Source: Phycisphaeraceae bacterium (GTDB lineage Bacteria > Planctomycetota > Phycisphaerae > Phycisphaerales > Phycisphaeraceae). From it: a stretch of DNA of 50,194 bases. The translations under genes were made by a program, and so were the position numbers. The number at the start of each line of letters is the position of its first letter. Positions within the stretch are counted from its first letter, which is position 1. Location: contig PBAS01000071.1 of assembly GCA_002716625.1 (NCBI GenBank), positions 1 to 50,194 on the forward strand, in the 5' to 3' direction. A model generated the notes under the pieces. It was not told where the DNA came from and made no database searches. It was given only the letters and a program-made list of their open reading frames with translations. Of this stretch, positions 1-7,949 are shown one piece after another.

Positions 1-1
1 A

Positions 2-106
2 GAGAATTTGGATTTATTCAACGAGATTCAGGCCAAGGTTTTGCATCAGAAGGGGGTTGGTGTTTCTGCAACTGAGCCGGAAAAAGAAAATGTTGTTTCC
101 AAATAG
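2..106 (+). CDS. C-terminal fragment of an unidentified protein, possibly RecA
   Basis: An open frame enters from the left edge and ends at TAG 104-106, giving 34 residues with a regular amphipathic stretch (ENLDLFNEIQAKVLHQKGVG) followed by a polar tail. Such a Leu/Asn-Glu-Ile-x-x-Lys-Val helix followed by a variable polar tail resembles the C-terminal end of bacterial RecA proteins, but so little is visible that this is only a guess. The other two plus frames close quickly. The gene would converge on the minus-strand dehalogenase pseudogene, with about 180 bases between them in which I see nothing else. Confidence 0.4.
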   Translation, partial: ENLDLFNEIQAKVLHQKGVGVSATEPEKENVVSK

Positions 107-289
107 CGGGTTTGGTTCTACCATTTGTCGGCAGGGTTTGTATTTGATTAGTAAGTAGCATGCGATTGAATCGTTGGTCACTATCCACCTGTCTTAAGGT
201 CCGCGCAAAGGTCTTTGGGATACAGCGGTAAATTATGGACTCTGGAACTGACCATCGGTTGTTTCGATGATTTTGGATAACCATCCCTT

Positions 290-995
290 TTAGGCGCCAA
301 GTTTGTCCGCCAGGTCTCCAAAGTCCTTTGCCACAATATTGAATGACAGATCAGGTATTGTTACATCGGCAGGATTGAGGTCGTTTTCAAGTGGTCGGGC
401 AACGAACGCAGTTTTAAACCCTAGTGATTGGGCGGCCTTCAGATCTTCATAGTGTGATGCCACCATCATGATCTGGTGAGGCGTAAGATCGAGCAGTTCA
501 ACTGCCATCAGGTAGGATTCAGGGTCGGGTTTATAATGATGGCATAGTTCAGTTGAGAAGATGCAGTCCCATGGCAACTGAGAATATCTGGCCATGTCGA
601 TCAGTAAAGAGGTGTTTCCATTTGAAAGCGCGGTAACGATATACCGTGAGCGAAGTCGCTTGAGTCTGGACACCGCATCGGCCCATGGTGCCAGACGGTG
701 CCAGGTTCGATTAAGAGTGCTGATCTGTTGCTCATTAAAAGACCGTTGACATCAAACTTTTCAATTAGCTAGTCTAGAATCTGACGGTGTAGCTCATCAA
801 GTTTTGTCCAGGGTATTTCATGGTGATGAACGCGGTCAATGCCGGTCGATATTCGGCTCACCAAGCATCAGCAAATTGCTTCCAGTCTACTTTGACACCT
901 GATCGTTCGGTTAAGGCTTCGCCTTCACGAACAATCGACCCCCGCCAGTCCACGACGGCACCGAACACATCAAATGCAAGAGCTTCGATTTGCAT
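290..995 (-). pseudogene. haloacid dehalogenase, type II (HAD superfamily), broken
   Basis: An ATG at 995-993 opens a frame with the HAD motif I nucleophile region (MQIEALAFDVFGAVVDWRG). The frame hits TGA at 860-858, in a DAW*AEYRPAL context where the family normally has a sense codon. Just after this a one-base loss near 836 shifts the frame to DRVHHHEIPWTKLDELH. A TAG follows at 771-769, and a second one-base loss near 736-741 shifts the frame again to NEQQISTLNRTWHRL. From there the frame stays open through motif II (TALSNGN), the motif III lysine (HYKPDP) and the C-terminal end (DFGDLADKLGA). The intact protein would have had about 235 residues, normal for L-2-haloacid dehalogenases, which hydrolyse 2-haloalkanoates. 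Two nonsense codons and two frameshifts indicate a recent pseudogene, unless the assembly is poor here. It sits 11 bases after the HTTM gene and was probably the last gene of that operon. Confidence 0.85.
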
Positions 996-1006
996 GACTT
1001 ATCCTG

Positions 1007-2536
1007 CTACCACATGCACAGGCCGGTGACTTCTCGAGGCACTGCGCGCATCAAGAGAAATTTTCGGGCCAAGTACGGTGCTGTTGAGAGATGCGGGTCT
1101 TTTTCGGCATTTGATGTCACAAATGTTTTGCCATCACGGATATAGTTGACATAGACGCCCTTGACTCCATTTTTGCGTAGCTCGGTAATCCGGGAACGCA
1201 ACATAAAGTAGGGTAGATCAAAACGCCAACCGGACTGGACACCATACTTGGAGCCGAAATAGGATGAACTAAGAGGAATGTAGGTGCTCGTCCACGGATG
1301 TTCACGAATTGTTTTACCGAATGCATTGATTACAGAATCACTAGATTCATTGATCTGTACTAGGTCAGACAAGTTGTTGGATAACTGTATTGATGGCGGG
1401 ATGAATAAATGGTTGGTTTTTCCTCTTTCAGTGCTTAGATTGCTGAACATGGCAAAGGCCTGCGTGTTCTTGATTCCCAAGTATGGCGTCAAGCCGTTGA
1501 GAAATAGAATTGCCGGGAAAACCCAGAGGTAGTGGCTGGAGGTCCTGAAAATCGGCACAGCAGAATTCATTGTTCGCCACCTAGGGAGAATTATCCCAAT
1601 AAAATACAGGATGATGACAAGTGCATATGCGGCGACAAGCATCTGGTTGATGCTGATCCGAAGGTAATTCCACTGGCGGGAATACATATATGACAGCAGA
1701 GCCAGTATCGCGAATAGTGCACAAATTTGTAGGCTATAATAAATCGTGTTGGGCAATGGTGGTCGTGTATCCGACATGCTAGGGCCATGTTTGTTGGTTT
1801 GGTTCCGTGGCGTGTAATACAAATGGTTAGTCCAAAAGAGAGATAGTGTGGCGTAGATCATGGCAGTAAACCCTGGATAACTGAACGACACAACTAGATG
1901 AAACAACAAACCAAGAAGCAGTCCAATCATTCGTGTTTGTCGGAAAATAAGAAATAGAGGGATGAGGATCTCGATGAAGATAGTCAAATAAATATTGACC
2001 GTAATGAGTGCTTCGAAGGTTGGGAGGAAATGTATCTGGTCTTTGAGTTTGAATATATGAATCGTGGAACAGCTTATTGAACTATTGAAAAAGCCACTGT
2101 TGAACTTGTGGATCACCGCCCAGAAATAGAGCAACAGAACCTCGACGCGGATGATCGGTGAAAACGTGTTGTAAAGCGTCGATGGATTAATATTCAGGGT
2201 TTTGTCACGGATCAGGAGACCAGCCCATGCGGCTATAATTGAACAGGCCACTACAAATGCGAAAACCAAGTGATTGGCGACGCACGGCAAGAGGATAAAG
2301 AGGGTGGCAATTGTTACGCAAAGGAACAGGCTAAACCGAAACATCGAAGTTGGCTTGAATAGCAGCCATAGGGCACAAATCTTCAGTACATATGTAGCCG
2401 AAAGACCAGATTCGGCATTACCTGTAATTTTTCTGAACATCAACCAATCGCTTGGGTAGTCGATGATTGCAGCAATGGCCAGCATGGATGCAAAAAGGGC
2501 CAATGGAGAACAGGAACTTTGAGCCGCAGGACGCAC
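1007..2536 (-). CDS. HTTM-domain integral membrane protein (gamma-carboxylase-like)
   Basis: This 509-residue protein has many hydrophobic helices and a C-terminal soluble part. The segment YFWAVIHKFNSGFFN, a following cysteine (SSISCS) and the later block NGLTPYLGIKNTQAFAMFSNL match the HTTM family (horizontally transferred transmembrane domain), which is distantly related to vitamin K-dependent gamma-glutamyl carboxylase. Bacterial members have no settled function. The ORF starts with GTG at 2536, only five bases after the TAA of the PhyH-Nudix gene, so the two are probably translated from one message. The C-terminal region after the last helices (about residues 370-509) is soluble and probably lies outside the membrane. 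Family assignment rests on recognisable motifs; the substrate is unknown. Confidence 0.65.
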   Translation of the reverse strand: MRPAAQSSCSPLALFASMLAIAAIIDYPSDWLMFRKITGNAESGLSATYVLKICALWLLFKPTSMFRFSLFLCVTIATLFILLPCVANHLVFAFVVACSIIAAWAGLLIRDKTLNINPSTLYNTFSPIIRVEVLLLYFWAVIHKFNSGFFNSSISCSTIHIFKLKDQIHFLPTFEALITVNIYLTIFIEILIPLFLIFRQTRMIGLLLGLLFHLVVSFSYPGFTAMIYATLSLFWTNHLYYTPRNQTNKHGPSMSDTRPPLPNTIYYSLQICALFAILALLSYMYSRQWNYLRISINQMLVAAYALVIILYFIGIILPRWRTMNSAVPIFRTSSHYLWVFPAILFLNGLTPYLGIKNTQAFAMFSNLSTERGKTNHLFIPPSIQLSNNLSDLVQINESSDSVINAFGKTIREHPWTSTYIPLSSSYFGSKYGVQSGWRFDLPYFMLRSRITELRKNGVKGVYVNYIRDGKTFVTSNAEKDPHLSTAPYLARKFLLMRAVPREVTGLCMW

Positions 2537-2541
2537 GGGGT

Positions 2542-3831
2542 TTAGGTGATTCCTGGTAGGGCGCGGCGTTTGGATTCACCCACGCCGCGTAGATAGGAGT
2601 TGTCCAGCCAGTGGTCAATAACTTGAAGCTCATATCCATTGATCAGTTGTCGGTTCTTTGCGAATTGTTTGAATTGATCGGCTGAAAACCATTCGGCACG
2701 CTCATCAGTATTGCATTTCATGTCCGGCTTTTTACCTGTGAGTGGATGAGCATAGATGCGGCACAGGGTTTCACCCTCTGCATAATCACCAATATAGGTC
2801 ATCCAAGGTACCTCTATCCCCGTCTGCTCGCAGACATTCTGCTCGAGAGAATGGATAACATTTCCTGCATCATGTGGACGTTTGAGATCAATTGGTTGCA
2901 AATTGCCACCCGGCAATTCCCATGAGTCTTGGCAAGCATCTTCACCGCGGCGGTGTCTGACCATCAGGTACTTTGAATCATGCTCGATTAACAGCCGGGT
3001 ATTTGTGACGTGACGATCACTGTGATGGGGTGTTAGGCAGCGATTGTTGGTGGTTAATGCCTTTGCGGCCGACTCATTGAATAAGTTTGGTCCACAGGCC
3101 GGCGGGGCATTGGCTGCACGGAATTTGTTGTAGATACCGATCCGGTCGCGGTTTGCCTGGTTTGGCCCACCTTCGTGCCAGCAGAACATGTGCATGAGGA
3201 GCAGGTCACCCTTACGCAAATTGGCATTAACAAGCGGTGCAACTTTTTCTGCCTGAGCGCGTTCCACGTGGTGGACACCATTGCCCATCTTGCGGATGCT
3301 GCTGAGTTTGTGTGAACCGGGTGAGACGTAGAGTGGTCCAATTTTTTCGTCGAGGTCACCTAGTGGTGTGATAGCAAATAGCCAATTTAAGGATGAGCCA
3401 GCGTGTTGATACGTTTTGTAATCTTGGTGCGCAGTTGGGTGTGATCCCTGATAGTCCCCGCTTGTGCCTTTGGCGCCCGGTGTTTTTAGGTAACAGACAA
3501 ATGCGGATAGTATTGCGGGACTGCCAAGTAGCGTTTCAGCAGCATGAATGATGCCTGGATGCGTGGCGATATAGGCTAGGTCTGGGTCTTCTACATTGTC
3601 TCGATCAATGGTAAATGTGATGGCTGGTGCCGGATATGATTGGCTACGCGGTATGACATTGCCCTGGTGGATGCGACGCATCACACCAGATTTGATTCGG
3701 TCTATTTCTTCGTCGCAGAGTACTCCATGTATGATCACATACCCGTGGTCGTGAAAGTCTTCGACTTGTTTTTTGCTGAGAGATTCCATGCGTTGCGGAA
3801 AATTTCCGGAGAGAATAGCCCCAAGTGTCAA
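2542..3831 (-). CDS. phytanoyl-CoA dioxygenase (PhyH) domain fused to a Nudix-like domain
   Basis: The first 260 residues form a non-haem Fe(II)/2-oxoglutarate oxygenase of the PhyH family. The iron-binding H-x-D is visible as AHQDYK (His135, Asp137), the distal histidine in CWHEGG (His219), and a candidate 2-oxoglutarate-binding arginine follows in NRDRIG. Residues about 275-400 resemble a Nudix hydrolase: LLIEHDSKYLMVRHRR, then WELPGGN, then a helix ending CEQTGIEV. The Nudix box is degenerate, because the usual REUXEE core reads EQNVCEQ, so hydrolase activity is doubtful. PhyH proteins are normally about 250-300 residues, so the C-terminal domain is a true fusion. The start may instead be the ATG at 3789 (MESLSKKQVEDF), where homology to PhyH appears to begin. 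It lies between MlrC (170 bases upstream) and HTTM in one minus-strand run. The substrate is unknown. Confidence 0.85.
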   Translation of the reverse strand: MTLGAILSGNFPQRMESLSKKQVEDFHDHGYVIIHGVLCDEEIDRIKSGVMRRIHQGNVIPRSQSYPAPAITFTIDRDNVEDPDLAYIATHPGIIHAAETLLGSPAILSAFVCYLKTPGAKGTSGDYQGSHPTAHQDYKTYQHAGSSLNWLFAITPLGDLDEKIGPLYVSPGSHKLSSIRKMGNGVHHVERAQAEKVAPLVNANLRKGDLLLMHMFCWHEGGPNQANRDRIGIYNKFRAANAPPACGPNLFNESAAKALTTNNRCLTPHHSDRHVTNTRLLIEHDSKYLMVRHRRGEDACQDSWELPGGNLQPIDLKRPHDAGNVIHSLEQNVCEQTGIEVPWMTYIGDYAEGETLCRIYAHPLTGKKPDMKCNTDERAEWFSADQFKQFAKNRQLINGYELQVIDHWLDNSYLRGVGESKRRALPGIT

Positions 3832-4003
3832 TGGTATGCCTGCTTAGGCGGGCCGTTATAGGCTGGGCCTGTTTTGCAAATTTGCATTATGTGGCCTTGG
3901 CATAGTGACCTGAGGTGCCGTAGGCCGTATTCCAACAGTCTCAAGTATAGAAACCTTTATGAGCATGCAAGCGTAATTTGAATTCAGTGCAATATCTATC
4001 ATG

Positions 4004-5479
4004 TCAGCTTGTATCATCATCCTCAAAAGGGAATAGTGGTTGTCGCCGGTGCTTGTAATCAAAATGACTTAGGTCAGCAGAGGTGACGCCCGGCGTATTA
4101 ACGCGAATAAAGGTCTTGCACACTTCGGCATAGGCAGCCATCGGTGCCACCACCCCCTTGGCCACAAGTAATTCAAATGCGGCTGGATCGAGATCGCAGC
4201 AACGAACATGCTGCAAACTAAATGGAGCAGTTCGGTATGACGTAAGTTGTATCGTCAGCCCAGATGTACTTTGCACGACCGCAGTGCGTCCCATGTCCCC
4301 GTCACGTTTTCCCCCGTGACGCACTTGCAATTCGGTGTACTTTCCATCGTACAGGCCCTGCACGGTGACCTGAAGGGTAATCGGCTCTCCATGCAGGGGG
4401 TCGGTTTGGCCGCCCATTGTTAATTCGACGTGCTGGCCAATGCCGGCTTGTTCCGCTTTTTGGACAGCTTGTGGATCGTAGATACAGACGAATGTTCGAG
4501 GTAATCGGCGGGTAGCCAGAGCATGGGCCATGAGTGTACCGTCAGCAGGTGAACCGCCGCCTACATTATCGCCCATATCAAGCAGGCACACAGGGGATGG
4601 CGACTTGAGCGCCAAATCGATGGCATCGTCGATCGAACACAGGTGAGCCACAAACTCACTGCGGCGGTGCCAAGCAAAATCAGCCAGTTCATCGGCCAGT
4701 TTTTGAGCCAGCGGCGCATCATTATCGGTGACGGCAATAAAAGAAGTCCCCATCTCGGCAACATCGGAGTACATGAAGCCCAGTACCACGCTGTTAGACA
4801 GGACTTTTTCCTGTGTGAGAAGCCGGTTAGCCGCAATATAAAGCGATGTGCAGGGTTCCTTGGCAGTTTCCTGTCGTTCGATGTTAATTGCCAAGGGGGC
4901 AAAGCTGGCTGCCTGAGTGGGTTGTACTTGTCCGCGGATGGTGCGTAGCAGTAATTCAGCGGCCTGTATGCCGATTTGGCGCTGATCAGTGTGCGGGTTT
5001 GTACGGTAAACAATTGTTGCATTGCATGCGTCCAGCATCCGGCGAGAAAGATTGGCGTGTGCATCGAGCGTGCAGACAATCGGTAAGTTAGGACCGACTC
5101 GATCACGCACCATATCCAGCCAGTGGCCATCCATATCTTGGTGTACTTGGCTGACCGCAGCGCCATGTGGTGCAACCAGTAACCCATCAAGGGGGCCTGC
5201 GCAATCCAGCCCCTGAATGATCATGTCAAGCATCGTGTCATATGCATCGGCAGTAATCACGCCAGAGGGTGTCGCCCAAGCGGCAAAGATAGGTACGGTT
5301 TCTTCACCTCCGTCACGTATCGCGGATAGAAATCCACCTATTTCGTGGGCTGTACCGTCAAACTCGGTGACAATCTGGTTACCGGTAAGCAGTATCTCTT
5401 GTTGAAAGTTTGCCAGCGTTGTTGGTACGCTGATGAATGTATTTGATTCATGCATCAACGAAATAATGCCAATGCGCAT
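4004..5479 (-). CDS. M81 family metallopeptidase, MlrC-like
   Basis: The protein begins MRIGIISLMHESNTF, the characteristic start of the MlrC/M81 family (N-terminal DUF1485 domain plus C-terminal MlrC domain). Metal-site motifs of the family are visible: the MHES start, HGAAV, LDAHAN and YRTNPHTDQRQIG. MlrC of sphingomonads cleaves linear microcystin products, but most family members act on unknown peptides or related amides. About 491 residues is normal for the family. The frame extends seven codons further to a GTG at 5500, but the ATG at 5479 matches the conserved N terminus and is preferred. It is the first protein gene after tRNA-Arg on this strand and probably heads the PhyH-Nudix/HTTM/dehalogenase run. 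Confidence 0.9.
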   Translation of the reverse strand: MRIGIISLMHESNTFISVPTTLANFQQEILLTGNQIVTEFDGTAHEIGGFLSAIRDGGEETVPIFAAWATPSGVITADAYDTMLDMIIQGLDCAGPLDGLLVAPHGAAVSQVHQDMDGHWLDMVRDRVGPNLPIVCTLDAHANLSRRMLDACNATIVYRTNPHTDQRQIGIQAAELLLRTIRGQVQPTQAASFAPLAINIERQETAKEPCTSLYIAANRLLTQEKVLSNSVVLGFMYSDVAEMGTSFIAVTDNDAPLAQKLADELADFAWHRRSEFVAHLCSIDDAIDLALKSPSPVCLLDMGDNVGGGSPADGTLMAHALATRRLPRTFVCIYDPQAVQKAEQAGIGQHVELTMGGQTDPLHGEPITLQVTVQGLYDGKYTELQVRHGGKRDGDMGRTAVVQSTSGLTIQLTSYRTAPFSLQHVRCCDLDPAAFELLVAKGVVAPMAAYAEVCKTFIRVNTPGVTSADLSHFDYKHRRQPLFPFEDDDTS

Positions 5480-5612
5480 GATGTTTTTCTCAGTTGGCAC
5501 AGTGGATAATCAAGGCACGCGACACGTACGATATTTTGGTGCACCGCCTTTGTCATCAGCCAGAAGGTTCCAGGGGTGGCACGAAGGCGATAAGGCGCCT
5601 AAGCGCCCCCAA

Positions 5613-5635
5613 ACATCAGGTGATCGTCCTGATGT
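5613..5635. terminator. hairpin between tRNA-Arg and MlrC gene
   Basis: A perfect 8-bp inverted repeat (ACATCAGG / CCTGATGT) with a 7-base loop lies 28 bases beyond the 3' end of the tRNA on the minus strand. It could end the tRNA transcript or be a processing signal. There is no T-run after it on either strand, so a classical intrinsic terminator is not supported. Confidence 0.35.
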
Positions 5636-5662
5636 CCATCATCATTCATCGCCCTTCGTTAA

Positions 5663-5736
5663 TCCGCCCGGCAGGATTCGAACTTGCAACCTGCGGTTCC
5701 GTAGACCGCCGCTCTATCCAGTTGAGCTACGGGCGG
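5663..5736 (-). tRNA. tRNA-Arg (anticodon ACG)
   Basis: Read on the minus strand, the sequence folds as a complete tRNA. The 7-bp acceptor stem CCGCCCG/CGGGCGG is perfect and is followed by discriminator A. The D arm is GCTC-AACTGGATA-GAGC, the anticodon arm GCGGT-CTACGGA-ACCGC, the variable loop AGGTT, and the T arm GCAAG-TTCGAAT-CCTGC. The anticodon in the 7-base loop is ACG (arginine, normally deaminated to ICG). CCA is not encoded. The gene lies between cimA and the MlrC gene, all on the same strand. Confidence 0.96.
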
Positions 5737-5904
5737 TAGGGGAAACTATAGCACCCAGCTATAACCTAGACCAGTGAGGCAAGGGCATGGACTGGCTTGT
5801 GGTATGTTTCGTACGGATGTTCATGAGTTCTCAGGGTATTGGGTGATTCTGGGTAAATAAAGGAATAGACGTGGTATGGGTAATGTGTATATGTACAGTC
5901 AGAT

Positions 5905-7518
5905 CTACGAAGATTCAATTAGGTAGTAATTAAAAGCATCACACAGTGCTTGCCATGATGCGTCAACAATATTTTCATTGACGCCGATGGTGGAAAAGTG
6001 AGTCAGATTGGCCTTGTCAATTTGATTCTGGATGGAAAATTCGGCAATAACACGAACTTTTGCTGCAGACTCGGCCGTTGGATTTACCACGCGTACCCTG
6101 TAGTCTCGCAGGTGTACCTGTTTAATATGTGGATAGTGTGGTTCAAGGCATTTGCGTAATGCACCATCGAGGGCATTGACCGGTCCGTCACCATCGGCAA
6201 CATGGTGTTCGGTTTTATCATTAACGTTTAATTTTACAATCGCTTCTGTTACGGCAGCCTCGTCTTGGCGTTTGAGGATTACACAACGGTAATGGTCGAG
6301 GTTCCAAAAGCTCGTGCGTGTGTCCAACAGATCCTGAACCAGCAGCTCAAAGCTGGCGGTTGCCGCCTCATATTGAAAACCTTCATGCTCCAGTTGTTGA
6401 ACCCGCTCAACGATGCGTCTTTGTATCTGATGGTCATCAGAAATATCAAATTTCTTTCCAAGCATCGCGATCACGTTACTGGCGCCGGATAATTCGCTGA
6501 CCAAGATTCGACGGGAATTACCGACAAGATCTGGTTCGATATGTTCATAGCTGTGGGAGACGCGTCGTACACCATGAACATGCATCCCACCTTTATGGGC
6601 AAATGCCGATGATCCGACAAAAGGCTGGTTGGCTGGAGTATTTATGTTGGCAAGCTCATAAATGTATCGACTTGTTTTCGTCAGACGGGCTAGAGACGAA
6701 ACCGCATCACCCAACAAGCAGTCATAACCCATCTTGAGGCGTAGGTTTGCCACGATGGTGGTTAGATCCGCATTGCCGCATCGTTCGCCGATTCCATTCA
6801 TTGTCCCTTGAACCTGAATGCAACCAGCTTGTACGGCCGCAAGCGTATTGGCGATGGCAACGCCGCAGTCGTTATGTGTGTGGATTCCTAAGGCAACTTT
6901 AAGTTCTCCACGTACACGCTGGACAACCTCACTGACCCAATCAGGCAGCGAGCCCCCATTGGTATCGCACAGGATAAGCCGATTGGCGCCAGCCTCTGCT
7001 GCTGCCGTGAGTGTCGCCATGGCGTAGGTGGGGTTCGCTCGAAAGCCATCAAAGAAGTGTTCTGCATCATAGAACACCTCCCGACCGGCTTGGCGGCAAA
7101 AAGTTACTGAATCAGCAATCATCTGAATATTTTCGTCACGATCGACCTGCAGTACTTCGTCTACGTGCAGGTCCCATGATTTGCCAACCAGCGTGATGAC
7201 GGAGGCTCCAGTGGCCACCAGGGCCTTCATGCCCTCGTCTTGTTCGGCTTCGAGCCCTCGCCGTCGGGTCATCCCGAATGCGCAGATTCGACTATTGGTC
7301 AAGTTGAGCACGCGGCATTGGTCGAAGTAGGCAACATCCTTGGGGTTGGAAAGAGGATAGCCTCCTTCGATAAAGTCAACCCCTAAAGCGTTTAACTTAT
7401 TGGTAATATTGTTTTTATCAACAAGGCTAAAGGAAACGCCTTCCCCTTGGGCGCCATCACGCAGGGTCGTATCATAGATTTCAATACGCATGGGTTTGGA
7501 CTCAGTCGTGATGTTCAT
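5905..7518 (-). CDS. cimA: (R)-citramalate synthase
   Basis: This enzyme condenses pyruvate and acetyl-CoA to citramalate, opening the threonine-independent route to 2-oxobutyrate and isoleucine. The 537-residue protein carries the DRE-TIM metallolyase signature (DTTLRDGAQGEG, residues 16-27), the substrate and metal motifs FIEGGYPLSNPKD and HTHNDCGVA, and NGIGERCGNADL. A C-terminal LeuA-type allosteric domain occupies about residues 420-535. Length and motifs match the TIGR00977-type citramalate synthases rather than 2-isopropylmalate synthase or homocitrate synthase. Two starts are possible: ATG 7518, with GAGG only two bases upstream, or ATG 7491 (MRIEIYDTT), where homology begins. It stands alone, separated by about 170 bases from the tRNA. 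Confidence 0.93.
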   Translation of the reverse strand: MNITTESKPMRIEIYDTTLRDGAQGEGVSFSLVDKNNITNKLNALGVDFIEGGYPLSNPKDVAYFDQCRVLNLTNSRICAFGMTRRRGLEAEQDEGMKALVATGASVITLVGKSWDLHVDEVLQVDRDENIQMIADSVTFCRQAGREVFYDAEHFFDGFRANPTYAMATLTAAAEAGANRLILCDTNGGSLPDWVSEVVQRVRGELKVALGIHTHNDCGVAIANTLAAVQAGCIQVQGTMNGIGERCGNADLTTIVANLRLKMGYDCLLGDAVSSLARLTKTSRYIYELANINTPANQPFVGSSAFAHKGGMHVHGVRRVSHSYEHIEPDLVGNSRRILVSELSGASNVIAMLGKKFDISDDHQIQRRIVERVQQLEHEGFQYEAATASFELLVQDLLDTRTSFWNLDHYRCVILKRQDEAAVTEAIVKLNVNDKTEHHVADGDGPVNALDGALRKCLEPHYPHIKQVHLRDYRVRVVNPTAESAAKVRVIAEFSIQNQIDKANLTHFSTIGVNENIVDASWQALCDAFNYYLIESS

Positions 7519-7710
7519 GTCCTCATTTTAACGATGTCTGGGGACATTAGGAGTGTGCGGACACTCGATCTGATCGTCAAACCAATGGTGGTCTTCTAAA
7601 TATAGGTATCGGCCAACTGTCGGTTCACATGATTGTCACAAGTCCCATGAGTCTAATCCGCAAAATACACCCGCAAACCTCGTAATCGGCCTCTGGCGGG
7701 ACCCCCAATT

Positions 7711-7738
7711 TTGACGGCGTGTGACAAGAAGGTAAAAA
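7711..7738 (+). promoter_or_regulatory. candidate promoter of the cytochrome/cox operon
   Basis: TTGACG (7711-7716) and TAAAAA (7733-7738) are spaced by 16 bases and lie about 210 bases before the first gene of the operon. The match to sigma-70 consensus is partial, and planctomycete promoters are poorly known, so this is tentative. Confidence 0.25.
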
Positions 7739-7874
7739 ATGTTAATAATCGGCTTTAAAGAGGTTAGAGGTCGATGAGCAGGACGAGGCGTGATCTCGTA
7801 TGGGTCTGAAAATCGCCTAGGCAGGATGCCCCAGCCGAACAACACAGTGATTTGTGATCCGCATGGTTGGTTTA

Positions 7875-7908
7875 CCTGTGATGCATTGGTGAGGCTCTCA
7901 CCGACAGG
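7875..7908 (+). promoter_or_regulatory. nested hairpin in leader of the cytochrome operon
   Basis: Outer arms CCTGT (7875-7879) and ACAGG (7904-7908) enclose a 6-bp inner stem GGTGAG (7888-7893) / CTCACC (7897-7902) with a 3-base loop. The structure ends 41 bases before the ATG of the multihaem gene and could act in the mRNA leader. No known riboswitch was recognised. Confidence 0.3.
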
Positions 7909-7949
7909 ATGACTCCCGCCAGCCATTTGACGCCAGCTTTGGATTCAGA

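Larger units (their letters stand above)
7519..7949. other. divergent intergenic region, cimA / cytochrome operon
   Basis: These 431 bases separate two divergent transcription units and contain no convincing gene. An inverted repeat GAGTGT-GCGG-ACACTC lies at 7551-7566, 33 bases upstream of cimA. A possible plus-strand promoter is TTGACG at 7711-7716 with TAAAAA at 7733-7738 (16-base spacer). A nested hairpin lies in the leader of the cytochrome operon at 7875-7908. The open frame on the minus strand at 7636-7926 has no recognisable content. Confidence 0.5.

Noticed and set aside
820..1029. 69-residue plus-strand frame
   Set aside because: It is antisense to the dehalogenase pseudogene start and the end of the HTTM gene.
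4561..5190. 209-residue minus-strand frame
   Set aside because: It lies wholly inside the MlrC gene in another frame and shows no family motifs.
5433..5777. Plus-strand frames of 114 and 81 residues, one with an IRTCNLRFRRPPLYPVELRA-like stretch
   Set aside because: This is the well-known translation artefact of a tRNA gene read on the wrong strand; the tRNA-Arg lies at 5663-5736.
7636..7926. 96-residue minus-strand frame in the cimA/cytochrome gap
   Set aside because: There is no recognisable domain, ribosome binding site or sensible composition; it looks like chance.
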